The notes: generated by a model from the sequence alone, not told the origin. DNA of 64,000 nucleotides from Ruminococcus sp. (GCA_017397925.1 JAFQHO010000003.1:20276-84275); one strand, 5' to 3'. Positions 49,485 through 58,270 are shown, numbered from the stretch's first letter. A program made the numbers and translations.

Positions 49485-52400
49485 TTAGTCCTGTCCGTAG
49501 AGAGTTGTAAGACGTGTAAGATAATCGTATCTATCCTTAGCGTTAGCAACAGCAGCATCGAAGAGCTTCTCAGCGCGCTCAGGGTTAGCACGTGCAAGTG
49601 AGTTGTAACGAACCTCGCCCATAAGGAAGTTCTTGAACTCATCTGTGTTAGGAGCCTTAGAATCAAGGATGAATGGGTTCTTGCCCTCTTCCTTGAGTGC
49701 AGGGTTGTATCTGTAGAGGTGCCAGTAACCAGCCTCAACAGCCTTCTTCTCCTCAGCCTGAGCTGTAGCCATACCTGTCTTGATACCGTGGTTGATACAA
49801 GGAGCATAGCAGATGATGATAGAAGGACCGTCGTAAGCCTCAGCCTCAGCAAATGCCTTGATACACTGGTTCATATTTGCACCCATAGCAACGTGTGCAA
49901 CGTATACGTAACCATAGCTCATTGCGATACCAGCAAGATCCTTCTTCTTAACAACCTTACCAGCAGCAGCGAACTGTGCAATAGCACCTGTAGGTGTGGA
50001 CTTAGAAGCCTGTCCGCCTGTATTTGAGTAAACCTCTGTATCGAATACGAGGATATTTACGTTCTTACCGGAAGCAATTACGTGGTCGAGACCGCCGAAA
50101 CCGATATCGTAAGCCCAACCGTCACCACCGAGGATCCACTGTGACTTCTTGGAGAGATAGAGCTTCTCAGCAAGGATAGCCTTAGCGTCGTCGCATCCGC
50201 AAGCCTCAAGAGCAGCTACGAGCTTATCTGTAGCTACGCTGTTAGCAGCGCCGTTGTTGTATGTCTCGAAGTACTCAGCGATAGCAGCCTTAACGTCTGC
50301 ACACTCTGTCTTAGCCTCAAGAGCCTTAACCTTCTCAGTAACTCTTGCTCTGAGTGTCTCCTGAGCGAGATACATACCGTAACCGAACTCAGCATTATCC
50401 TCAAAGAGTGAGTTAGACCAAGCGGGACCTCTGCCCTGCTTGTTAACTGTGTAAGGAGTTGAAGGAGCAGAACCACCCCAGATTGAAGAACAACCTGTAG
50501 CGTTAGCAATCATCATTCTGTCGCCGAAAAGCTGTGTAGCGAGCTTAGCGTAAGGTGTCTCACCACAGCCAGCACAAGCGCCGGAGAATTCAAGGAGGGG
50601 CTGTCTGAACTGTGAGCCCTTAACTGTGTCAGCCTTGAACTTAGCAGCAACCTCTGCCTTTTCGTCGATAGTTGTACCGTAAGCGAATACATCCTGCTGA
50701 TCCATCTGAGAAGCGATAGGCTTCATAACGAGAGCCTTCTCCTTAGCAGGACAAACGTTAGCACAAACGCCGCATCCTGTACAGTCAAGTGTAGAAACAG
50801 TCATCATGTACTTAAGACCGCCCATAGCAGGCTTGAAGTCAACGATTTTAGCACCTGCAGGAGCATTAGCAGCCTCTTCCTCTGTAAGAGCAACAGGTCT
50901 GATTACAGCGTGAGGACATACATAAGCACACTGGTTACACTGGATACAATTCTCAGGAATCCACTCAGGAACGTCAACAGCGATACCGCGCTTCTCGAAA
51001 GCAGCAGAACCCTGTGGGAATGTACCGTCAGCCATGTCTACGAATGTAGAAACAGGGAGAGTGTCACCCTTCTGAGCGTTGCAGGGGATCTGAATGTTGT
51101 TTACGTAATCCTGGAGGTTCTTGTCCTCGCAAGTTACAGCAGCCATACCCATCTGAGTATCAGCAGCGTCTGCCCAAGCAGCAGGAACGTCAATCTTAAC
51201 GATGTTCTGGTGACCAGCATCGATAGCATTCCAGTTCTTCTCAACGATGTCCTGTCCCTTCTTGCCGTAAGAAGCCTCAGCAGCAGCCTTCATGTAGCCA
51301 ACTGCTTCCTCGAAAGGAATGATGTTAGCAAGCTTGAAGAAAGCAGACTGGAGGATAGTATTGATACGTGTACCCATACCAGTTTCCTTACCGAGCTTAA
51401 CACCGTCGATTGTGTAGAAGTTGATGTTGTTCTGAGCGATATATCTCTTAACCTGACCTGGGAGGTTCTTATCAAGCTCCTCAGGAGACCAGATAGTGTT
51501 AAGGAGGAATGTACCGCCGGGCTTGATATCAGAAACCATATCATACTTGTCGATATAGCTCTGGTTGTGACAAGCTACGAAATCAGCCTTATTGATAAGG
51601 TATGTAGACTTGATAGGTGTCTTACCGAAACGGAGGTGGGAAATAGTTACACCGCCTGACTTCTTTGAGTCATATGCAAAGTAAGCCTGTGCATAGAGGT
51701 CTGTGTGGTCGCCGATGATCTTGATAGAGTTCTTGTTAGCACCAACAGTACCGTCAGAACCAAGACCCCAGAACTTACAAGCTGTTGTGCCTGCAGGAGC
51801 AGAGTCAGGGTTAGCCTCGAGAGGAAGTGAAAGGTTAGTAACGTCGTCCTCGATACCGATTGTAAATCTTGGCTTTGTCTCGTTCTTGAATACAGCAACG
51901 ATCTGAGCAGGAACTGTGTCCTTGGAACCAAGACCATATCGGCCTGTGAAGATAGGAGTATCGTTGAACTTAGTACCCTTGAGAGCAGCTACTACATCGA
52001 GGTAGAGAGGCTCACCGAGAGAACCGGGCTCCTTAGTTCTGTCGAGAACAGAAATTCTCTTAACAGACTCAGGAATAACTTCAACGAGCTTTTCAGCAAC
52101 GAAAGGTCTGTAGAGGCGAACCTTAACAAGACCGTACTTACCGCCTGCAGCGTTGAGGTAATCGATTGTCTCTTCGATTGTCTCGTTAACTGAACCCATA
52201 GCGATGATGATATGCTCAGCATCAGCAGCACCATAGTAGTTGAAGAGCTTATAATCTGTACCGATGAGGTCATTGATCTTGTTCATGTAATCCTCAACGA
52301 TAGCAGGAAGAGCATCGTAGTACTTGTTGCAAGCCTCACGAGCCTGGAAGAAGATGTCAGGGTTCTGAGCTGTACCGCGGAGAACAGGAGCCTCTGGGTG

Positions 52401-53030
52401 GAGAGCCTGATCACGGAATCTCTGAGCTGCATCCTTATCGAGGAGTGAGAGGAGAGTTTCGTCATCCCAAGTCTCAATCTTCTGGATTTCGTGTGATGTA
52501 CGGAAACCATCGAAGAAGTGAAGGAAAGGAACTCTGCCCTTTATTGTGGAAAGGTGGGCAACAGCACCGAGGTCCATAACTTCCTGAGCAGAACCGGAGC
52601 AAAGCATTGCATAACCTGTCTGACGGCAAGCGTAAACGTCGGAGTGGTCACCGAAGATGTTAAGAGCGTGTGAAGATACGCAGCGAGCAGAAACGTGAAT
52701 TACGTTAGGAAGAAGCTCACCTGCAATCTTGTACATATTAGGAATCATCAGGAGAAGACCCTGTGATGCTGTGTATGTAGTTGTAAGTGCGCCAGCGGAA
52801 AGTGAACCGTGAACTGTACCAGCAGCACCAGCCTCAGACTGCATTTCTGCAACTGTTACAGGCTGTCCGAAAAGGTTCTTCTTGTCCTTTGCAGACCAGC
52901 TGTCGGTAACCTCAGCCATAACAGATGAGGGAGTGATAGGATAAATAGCAGCAACGTCGGTAAAGGGATATGACACCCAAGCAGCGGCGTTATTACCATC
53001 CATGGTTTTCATTTTTCTTTTGATTGCCAT
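49485..53030 (-). CDS. nifJ: Pyruvate:ferredoxin (flavodoxin) oxidoreductase
   Basis: 1181 residues, single-chain PFOR. It oxidises pyruvate with CoA to acetyl-CoA and CO2 and reduces ferredoxin, the main pyruvate route in fermentative anaerobes. N-terminal pyruvate domain: NAAAWVSYPFTDVAAIYPITP and the QSEAGAAGTVHGS segment. Two 4Fe-4S ferredoxin motifs follow (CIQCNQCAYVCPH near residue 693, CTGCGVCANVCP near 748), then the thiamine-diphosphate domain with the proximal-cluster CAGCGETPYAKL and GDGWAYDIGFGGLDHV. Codon use is strongly biased to a few codons, as for highly expressed genes. GGAGGT lies before ATG 53030. Confidence 0.97.
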   Translation of the reverse strand: MAIKRKMKTMDGNNAAAWVSYPFTDVAAIYPITPSSVMAEVTDSWSAKDKKNLFGQPVTVAEMQSEAGAAGTVHGSLSAGALTTTYTASQGLLLMIPNMYKIAGELLPNVIHVSARCVSSHALNIFGDHSDVYACRQTGYAMLCSGSAQEVMDLGAVAHLSTIKGRVPFLHFFDGFRTSHEIQKIETWDDETLLSLLDKDAAQRFRDQALHPEAPVLRGTAQNPDIFFQAREACNKYYDALPAIVEDYMNKINDLIGTDYKLFNYYGAADAEHIIIAMGSVNETIEETIDYLNAAGGKYGLVKVRLYRPFVAEKLVEVIPESVKRISVLDRTKEPGSLGEPLYLDVVAALKGTKFNDTPIFTGRYGLGSKDTVPAQIVAVFKNETKPRFTIGIEDDVTNLSLPLEANPDSAPAGTTACKFWGLGSDGTVGANKNSIKIIGDHTDLYAQAYFAYDSKKSGGVTISHLRFGKTPIKSTYLINKADFVACHNQSYIDKYDMVSDIKPGGTFLLNTIWSPEELDKNLPGQVKRYIAQNNINFYTIDGVKLGKETGMGTRINTILQSAFFKLANIIPFEEAVGYMKAAAEASYGKKGQDIVEKNWNAIDAGHQNIVKIDVPAAWADAADTQMGMAAVTCEDKNLQDYVNNIQIPCNAQKGDTLPVSTFVDMADGTFPQGSAAFEKRGIAVDVPEWIPENCIQCNQCAYVCPHAVIRPVALTEEEAANAPAGAKIVDFKPAMGGLKYMMTVSTLDCTGCGVCANVCPAKEKALVMKPIASQMDQQDVFAYGTTIDEKAEVAAKFKADTVKGSQFRQPLLEFSGACAGCGETPYAKLATQLFGDRMMIANATGCSSIWGGSAPSTPYTVNKQGRGPAWSNSLFEDNAEFGYGMYLAQETLRARVTEKVKALEAKTECADVKAAIAEYFETYNNGAANSVATDKLVAALEACGCDDAKAILAEKLYLSKKSQWILGGDGWAYDIGFGGLDHVIASGKNVNILVFDTEVYSNTGGQASKSTPTGAIAQFAAAGKVVKKKDLAGIAMSYGYVYVAHVAMGANMNQCIKAFAEAEAYDGPSIIICYAPCINHGIKTGMATAQAEEKKAVEAGYWHLYRYNPALKEEGKNPFILDSKAPNTDEFKNFLMGEVRYNSLARANPERAEKLFDAAVANAKDRYDYLTRLTTLYGQD

Positions 53031-53126
53031 TGGTAATGACCTCCATTAAAAAATTTTTTCAGTTTTTGCCTGTTAAAAATGTAACAATGACGTTTCATTT
53101 TAACCTGGCTCACAACTTCAAATATA

Positions 53127-53155
53127 ATTATACCACAAAGTAACCGCTTTGTAAA
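53127..53155 (-). promoter_or_regulatory. Promoter with spacer palindrome for nifJ
   Basis: On the minus strand TTTACA (53150-53155), 17-base spacer, TATAAT (53127-53132). The spacer contains the inverted repeat ACAAAG-N6-CTTTGT (about 53135-53152), a possible operator for a repressor; its protein is unknown. Confidence 0.7.
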
Positions 53156-53291
53156 CATTTTTTTGGCATATAAAAACAATTTATGTTAGCACCATAAAAC
53201 ATATTATTTGAAATATTTGGCTAATTTGCTGAATTGAAACAGTTAGTTGTTGTGAAAAGTTACAAATCGCAGATTTTTTTTACAAATTTAC

Positions 53292-53320
53292 TTGACTGTA
53301 TTCGGGAAATACGGTATAAT
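53292..53320 (+). promoter_or_regulatory. Promoter of a gene-less transcription unit
   Basis: TTGACT (53292-53297), 17-base spacer, TATAAT (53315-53320). A terminator lies only about 115 bases downstream and no reading frame is between. Confidence 0.78.
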
Positions 53321-53326
53321 ATCAAT

Positions 53327-53440
53327 AGTGGTAAATACTAAGAACTATTTATCACTCGTTTTGTTGTCTCCTTTCTTTTGTTCTACACATTTATGTCTTT
53401 TCTAATTTATGTGAAGCCCGAATTTTCGGGCTTCTTTTTT
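53327..53440 (+). ncRNA. Candidate small regulatory RNA
   Basis: An expected transcript of about 114 nt begins 6-8 bases after the -10 box and ends at the terminator. Its 5' end can form an 11-bp hairpin (AGTGGTAAATA near 53328 with TATTTATCACT near 53346; one G-U pair). A pyrimidine-rich unpaired stretch follows with TCTCCTTTCTTTTG (about 53368-53382), complementary to Shine-Dalgarno sequences such as AAAGGAGA. The 3' end is a GC-rich hairpin with six T. There is no ribosome site or credible reading frame. This layout fits small RNAs that base-pair with mRNA starts; it has not been matched to any named family here. Confidence 0.6.
53413..53440 (+). terminator. Terminator of the candidate small RNA
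   Basis: GAAGCCCGA / TCGGGCTTC arms, short loop, TTTTTT. Confidence 0.9.
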
Positions 53441-53450
53441 CATTTACACA

Positions 53451-53494
53451 AAGAAACCTCTAAAAACCTGAATTTCGTTCTGAAATTGCTCGCC
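53451..53494. repeat. Fragment of miniature element family 2
   Basis: AACCTCTAAAAACCTGAATTTCG and following bases match, in reverse, the right end of the element at 5237-5400 (GGTTTTTAGAGGTT). The AAAACCTGAATTTCGTTC block also recurs near 38957. Confidence 0.55.
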
Positions 53495-53514
53495 TTAAAC
53501 AATTATACATGCTG

Positions 53515-53546
53515 AAAGCTCCCCGAATCAGAACGGGGAGCTTTTT
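53515..53546. terminator. Terminator near the end of the 53549 gene
   Basis: AAAGCTCCCCG / CGGGGAGCTTT arms just after the minus-strand stop codon; the clearer T-run is on the plus strand, so it may work in both directions. Confidence 0.75.
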
Positions 53547-53548
53547 CA

Positions 53549-54565
53549 TTATTCGCCTATAAAGTCGTGCTGTCCGAACACAAGAGTATTCAGTATAAAC
53601 TCAAATTCATCGGCATATTCATCGTATTTGCCGGTATTATAGAAATTATTTGAAGCCACATAGCCGTTTTCATAGCCATAGAAACGCCATTTGCCGTTTG
53701 CTCCGTATTTTTTCGCATCATATCCGTTAACAGTTACGGGGAATACATCATAAGGCTCACGGATAGAGAATGAGCTGTGCCAGGTTATGTCAAGTCCTGT
53801 CGTTTCCCCCTTTGGTATAATACGGTAGCCCCAGTCGGTAAAATCCCCCTCTGTGGGATATTCAATCTCTGAAACTGTCCAATCCTCAGGAAGAAGTACA
53901 GTAAAGGACTCACTTACAGCAGGATTATCGCATACAAAATGCTTCACATCCGCTTTATACAGCGCCTTCTCAGTCACTTCAACGGAATAAACCTTTGATA
54001 ACCGTGCAGGATAACTTTCAAGAATATAACCGTCGTGTACAACTTGTATTTTATCTCCGATTTCAAGAGAATTCATAAGTTCAGCGTCACTGACGCCTAC
54101 AGTCATAAGCGACAAATCAACTTCTTTAATAAGCACAGATTTATCAAGTTTTCTGTAAACAACGCCCTCAAGGTAATATTCCTCACGCTCTGCCTCAGTG
54201 GGAGTTTCCTCAACTACGGTATTTTCCCCCGAATTATCAGCAGGAGGCTCATTGTTTTCGGGAGCCTCTGTAGCTTCAGCAGGCTCATCAGGAACTTTTG
54301 TTGCAGTCTGGCTGCTTTCATCCTTTTCATCGGATTTATCATCAGCTATTGCCGTAGTTTCAGTGCTTTCCTCAGTTTCATCCTCAACTGCCGATGTTTT
54401 TTCAACGGCAGGTCTGACTTTCGGCAAGGTCGAAACAGGCTCTGTTTCAACTATGTGGTAAGCGTCCTCGGTATGTTCCAAAAGTACACCTTCATCATTA
54501 CCGCATGAGAATAAAGCCGCAGCAGAGATAACAATTGCGGATATAGCATATATAAATTTCTTCAT
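53549..54565 (-). CDS. Lipoprotein with acidic Thr/Glu linker
   Basis: 338 residues from ATG 54565 (AAGGTGAT upstream). Lipoprotein signal MKKFIYAISAIVISAAALFS with Cys 21 (lipobox LFSC). Residues about 40-125 are rich in Glu, Thr, Ser, Pro and Asp (unstructured linker). A small beta domain (about 128-185, with EGVVYRKLDKSVLIKEV and GDKIQVVHDGYI) and a C-terminal domain (about 195-335, with TVLLPEDWTVSEIEYP and GLDITWHSSFSI) follow. I do not recognise a family. It lies 38 bases after the beta-propeller protein and is probably part of the sigma-factor operon. Confidence 0.75.
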   Translation of the reverse strand: MKKFIYAISAIVISAAALFSCGNDEGVLLEHTEDAYHIVETEPVSTLPKVRPAVEKTSAVEDETEESTETTAIADDKSDEKDESSQTATKVPDEPAEATEAPENNEPPADNSGENTVVEETPTEAEREEYYLEGVVYRKLDKSVLIKEVDLSLMTVGVSDAELMNSLEIGDKIQVVHDGYILESYPARLSKVYSVEVTEKALYKADVKHFVCDNPAVSESFTVLLPEDWTVSEIEYPTEGDFTDWGYRIIPKGETTGLDITWHSSFSIREPYDVFPVTVNGYDAKKYGANGKWRFYGYENGYVASNNFYNTGKYDEYADEFEFILNTLVFGQHDFIGE

Positions 54566-54603
54566 AAATATCACCTTGCATTTTTACGGCATAGCTATAA
54601 CTA

Positions 54604-57144
54604 TTACATATCGCCGTAATCTTCAAAATTGAAGCGGTCAACCTCGGTGAGAGTTTCAATATCAGCTGAAACAAAGCAGTTCTGAGAAACAGCGTACACA
54701 TAATTTCCGATATAAACGGCACGGCTGCCACCGTAACCATTAATATCCCCCATACTAAGCTCGCCCTTAAAGACAAACTCACCATTTTCATAGGAGAAGA
54801 ACATATATTTAGAATCTGATGTAAAATGATACTCGGGACTATAGGTTTCTACAGTAACAGGCACACCGATAAGATTCTTATTCGGAGCTATAAGAAGTGC
54901 CTTTCGCTCCCATATCGCTTCTGAATAGATATAACTGTTTCCCTCGTGATGAATGGGGTAAAGTCCAACTTCTTTAAGGTCGTAGGGGTCGGAATTATCA
55001 AACATAACAAGCTTTATACCGTTTTCTACACCTCTTTCATCGGCATCCGCACCAAATCCAAGGAGAAGTCCCTCATCCCATTTCTGCATATATGTGCTGT
55101 AGCCTAAAATCTTGAATTCATCTGTAATAAAGGGATTTGCAGGTTCTGAAAGGTCAATTGCAAAGAGAGGGTCTGTCTGTTCATATGTTACAACATAGCC
55201 CATATCTCCGCTGAAACTTACGGATTTTATGCTCTCATCCTTGCCGAAGCCCTCTACGCTGCCCACAATATTCATATCCATATCAAGAACATAAACATTA
55301 TTATGATTTATACGGTGGCTTTCATAGGGAATATCAAGTGCGTCCTTTATGATATTTCCGTTATCAACCCACTTATCAATAGTTGTGGCAACTCGGAGAT
55401 AGCCGTTGTACTCACTGAAAGAGAACTGGTCTTTTACAACTCCATCAACAGTACCGCTTGCCTGTGGGACAATCTGTCCGCCGTCTATGGCAATTCGTGT
55501 AATATCTGTATCCTCCCAGCCTGTTGCTGTGTAGAGATTATCCTCTGAGGAATATATGTCTCCGCTGTAGCCTGCAAGCGCCTTTGTATCACAAGCTGTA
55601 AACTCTCCCGATACCGTCAGGTCAATGCTTCCAATTACAGTATAGCTCATATATTCGTAATTGTCAAGTTCATTTTCAGGAAGGAGTATACTTTTACAAG
55701 GAATATACGCAGAGTTATCAACTCCGCATTTAGGAATATAATTTTCAAGGTCGTCGCTGCCCTCAATATCAGAGAAATAATCTGTTGTATATCCTGTAAT
55801 AAGATACATATATCCCTCAGGAGATATACGCACATCATTATAACGTCCGTCCTGTGTGTATGTGCCAAGATGCTGAGGTTCATTCTCCTGTGTATAGAAA
55901 GAAACGAATGTTGATGTATTTTCATCGTAGAACTGGTATTCACCGTCATAATCCCAGCCGAATTCTGTATAAGTGTCGTGATAAGCGTTTACAGCGCCTA
56001 CAACTACAAGCATATCATTGTAAATGTACATATCATTTACAGATATATTTTTCTCCCATTCATCGCCCAGACCGCAGTCATACTCTATATTAAGAGTATA
56101 TGCATCTGTAATATCACCGTCATCAACAGAGGCAATACGCATTGCAGCATAATTTCCGCCATATTTTGACGCATTTTCAAAATCGTACTCATTGAACAAA
56201 CAGTAAATCCTCTCACCGTCAGTTTTTACAATATCAGCTTCAAGGACGTTTTCCTCCTGGCTGTATGTGTCGGAGTAGTCATCCTCGTCCTCATCTTCAT
56301 TTTCCTCTGTTGTTTCCTCAGTCGCTTCTTCGGTTGCTTCTTCGGTCATTTCCTCTGTAGGTGCTTCTGTGGGTTCTGTAACAATTTCCTCAGTGGGAGT
56401 TTCTGTAGTTTCCCCTGTTGCGGGTTCGGTTGTACCTTTAATAGAAGTTTTTTTATCTCCCTCTGTTGTGGATTCGTTTGTTTCTTCAACGGGAGGTAAT
56501 TCAGGAGATTCCATTTCGGAGTCACTTCTGTTATTATCGTCACTTCCTATAATAAGCTCCTGTTCAGACTCTGTTTCGCCGCCCATTCCGCCGCTTACAA
56601 AGCTTTCATTTGTAGATGAGGATACATCACCCTTGAGTTCGCCTCTATCTTCGGGAGCGGCAGACACCACATCATCTACTACTGCATTCTCAAAGAATAC
56701 CCTGTCTCCTGCATAAAGGAAGTTATCTTTGTTGTTCTTTTGTGCTTTTTCCACAAGCTTGTAAACCTGCTCATAGGACTCAGCACCTTTCATATATGGG
56801 CCTTTTGCCTCTACCTCGTTCTTATCAGAGGTTGCAATCTGAACGCCGCTTACCTCGCTTCCTTCACTTTCCCCCGGCATAGACTCCAGACTGCTGCAGC
56901 TGCAATCCCCGAATAAATGAAAATCATCACGATTAATAAGTCCTTTTGTTCCCATTGCAGCTCCGACTATTACGGCGCAGGCAGCTGACGCTGCTGTTAT
57001 ACGCCCTGCCATTGATATACGGCTTGAACGCTTTTTTGCAGGGGCTTTTTCGTCAAGCATCTTCTTCATATTATCAGGGGAAATCTCCTCGGGGATTTCC
57101 ACATTTTCCATTGCCTTTTTAACATTTTCGTCATTGTAATTCAT
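54604..57144 (-). CDS. Membrane-anchored beta-propeller protein, putative anti-sigma factor
   Basis: 846 residues from ATG 57144 (AAGGAGAATAATT upstream). A cytoplasmic part of about 45 residues (VKKAMENVEIPEEISPDNM) precedes one membrane helix (about 46-66). An extracytoplasmic Thr/Glu/Asp-rich linker spans about 185-290, and a large C-terminal beta-propeller-like domain (PF09826 type, about 295-846) follows. The EIPEEISPDNMKKML element resembles the short cytoplasmic heads of Clostridia proteins encoded next to ECF sigma factors. The sigma gene lies directly upstream, so this protein probably holds the sigma factor at the membrane and releases it when the outer domain senses a signal; this role is inferred from position and layout. 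Confidence 0.78.
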   Translation of the reverse strand: MNYNDENVKKAMENVEIPEEISPDNMKKMLDEKAPAKKRSSRISMAGRITAASAACAVIVGAAMGTKGLINRDDFHLFGDCSCSSLESMPGESEGSEVSGVQIATSDKNEVEAKGPYMKGAESYEQVYKLVEKAQKNNKDNFLYAGDRVFFENAVVDDVVSAAPEDRGELKGDVSSSTNESFVSGGMGGETESEQELIIGSDDNNRSDSEMESPELPPVEETNESTTEGDKKTSIKGTTEPATGETTETPTEEIVTEPTEAPTEEMTEEATEEATEETTEENEDEDEDDYSDTYSQEENVLEADIVKTDGERIYCLFNEYDFENASKYGGNYAAMRIASVDDGDITDAYTLNIEYDCGLGDEWEKNISVNDMYIYNDMLVVVGAVNAYHDTYTEFGWDYDGEYQFYDENTSTFVSFYTQENEPQHLGTYTQDGRYNDVRISPEGYMYLITGYTTDYFSDIEGSDDLENYIPKCGVDNSAYIPCKSILLPENELDNYEYMSYTVIGSIDLTVSGEFTACDTKALAGYSGDIYSSEDNLYTATGWEDTDITRIAIDGGQIVPQASGTVDGVVKDQFSFSEYNGYLRVATTIDKWVDNGNIIKDALDIPYESHRINHNNVYVLDMDMNIVGSVEGFGKDESIKSVSFSGDMGYVVTYEQTDPLFAIDLSEPANPFITDEFKILGYSTYMQKWDEGLLLGFGADADERGVENGIKLVMFDNSDPYDLKEVGLYPIHHEGNSYIYSEAIWERKALLIAPNKNLIGVPVTVETYSPEYHFTSDSKYMFFSYENGEFVFKGELSMGDINGYGGSRAVYIGNYVYAVSQNCFVSADIETLTEVDRFNFEDYGDM

Positions 57145-57160
57145 AATTATTCTCCTTTCA

Positions 57161-57241
57161 GGTAATACCGCACAAGGCTCGCACGAAAGATGCAAGCAGA
57201 TTTCGTATAAAGCCGTCAGGTGGGCTTTGTGCGGTGTTGCC
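57161..57241. mobile_element. Miniature inverted-repeat element (family 1, short form)
   Basis: 81 bases with ends GGTAATACCGCACAAGGC and GCTTTGTGCGGTGTTGCC. It has the same inner block as the 173-bp element at 5009 but lacks the central part. It occupies almost the whole gap between the sigma factor stop codon (57242-57244) and the ribosome site of the anti-sigma gene. Confidence 0.75.
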
Positions 57242-57748
57242 TTATTTGTCTATTGCCATACGCAGTTTTTTCTTCGCCCTCGATATGAGCGAACGGACTG
57301 TATTGGCATTTATTCCGCATATTTGTGATATCTCATCGCCTGTGTAGCCCTCAATGACAGACATTGACAGACACAGTCTTGACTGTGGATCAAGATTGTC
57401 CATAGCGTGTTTCAGCTCTGACATTTCACAGTTGAACTCTACCGCAGGTTCTACACTCTCGGTCAGTTCAACGGTATCGACAAAATATTCACGCTGTTTA
57501 CGCTTGATTTTCGCTGAGAGTATACGCATTATCCACCCTCTGAACGCCTTTTCGTCCTTAAGCTTGCCGATTGTACAGAAAGCGTCAAGAACTGTATCGC
57601 TTACAACGTCGCAGGCATCGTGGGTATTCCTCAGGCTGTACAGGGCGATTTTGTACAAGTCTTCATATATGAGTGCATAAAGTCTTGAAAAAGCGGCTGT
57701 ATCGCCTTTGGATGCAAGTCGTACATCTTCAGTAAAGTTTTCAGTCAT
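57242..57748 (-). CDS. ECF-type RNA polymerase sigma factor
   Basis: 168 residues. Region 2 (FSRLYALIYEDLYKIALYSL, then DACDVVSDTVLDAFCTIGKL and FRGWIMRILSAKIK) and region 4 (LDPQSRLCLSMSVIEGYTGDEISQICG, then TVRSLISRAKKKLRMAI) are complete, with no region 3, as in ECF sigma factors. It directs transcription of a small regulon in response to an outside signal. The downstream membrane propeller protein is the probable anti-sigma. The 97 bases between them are mostly a miniature inverted-repeat element. Confidence 0.92.
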   Translation of the reverse strand: MTENFTEDVRLASKGDTAAFSRLYALIYEDLYKIALYSLRNTHDACDVVSDTVLDAFCTIGKLKDEKAFRGWIMRILSAKIKRKQREYFVDTVELTESVEPAVEFNCEMSELKHAMDNLDPQSRLCLSMSVIEGYTGDEISQICGINANTVRSLISRAKKKLRMAIDK

Positions 57749-57818
57749 AGGTTTTCACGTCCCTTTCTATATGTATGTGTGGTGTTTTCTCATGAGAGTA
57801 TGTCGGATGATTCAGCAT

Positions 57819-57847
57819 TATTTATCGCTTCATTAATATAGTGTCAA
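57819..57847 (-). promoter_or_regulatory. Promoter for the sigma-factor operon
   Basis: On the minus strand TTGACA (57842-57847), 17-base spacer, TAAATA (57819-57824). It is a housekeeping-type promoter about 70 bases before the sigma start. From 57848 to 58033 the sequence is AT-rich without a gene. Confidence 0.7.
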
Positions 57848-58033
57848 AAAAAAGCGATTTTGTTGCAAGAAAAATACGATTTGTTAAATATAACCAAAAT
57901 TACCACATTTTCGTAGTGCATTTTGCACTTATTTTAACTTTTTGTATTTCTCACTTTCTTTTCAACTCAATGTTATTATACACAAAAAAAAGTCTTTCGT
58001 CAATAGAATTTTATGAATTTTTTCAAAAAGGTA

Positions 58034-58062
58034 TTGACATTTAAAAAAATATATAGTATAAT
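58034..58062 (+). promoter_or_regulatory. Promoter for the CHAP-domain hydrolase, long leader
   Basis: TTGACA (58034-58039), 17-base spacer, TATAAT (58057-58062), both consensus. The leader to the ATG at 58271 is about 200 nt, unusually long for this window; no known riboswitch motif is recognised in it. Confidence 0.85.
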
Positions 58063-58270
58063 ATTACTTGTGAGATGATAAAGATAACACAATGTAACAA
58101 TTTATTAAAAAAGTTTTGTGAACTTTGCACATATTGCGTGTGGGCGCTTTGTGCAAATAGTATTGTTCAAAATTGGAGCAATATTTTACGAGGGAGTAAT
58201 AAACACAACAATACGGCAGTTTCATTACTGCTGAAAACTAATGTATATAATATGAAAAGAGGTTTTTTTA

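Noticed and set aside
50910-51659. 249-residue plus-strand frame inside nifJ
   Set aside because: Antisense of a highly codon-biased gene; the Leu/Ser/Val/Thr-rich product is typical of a shadow frame.
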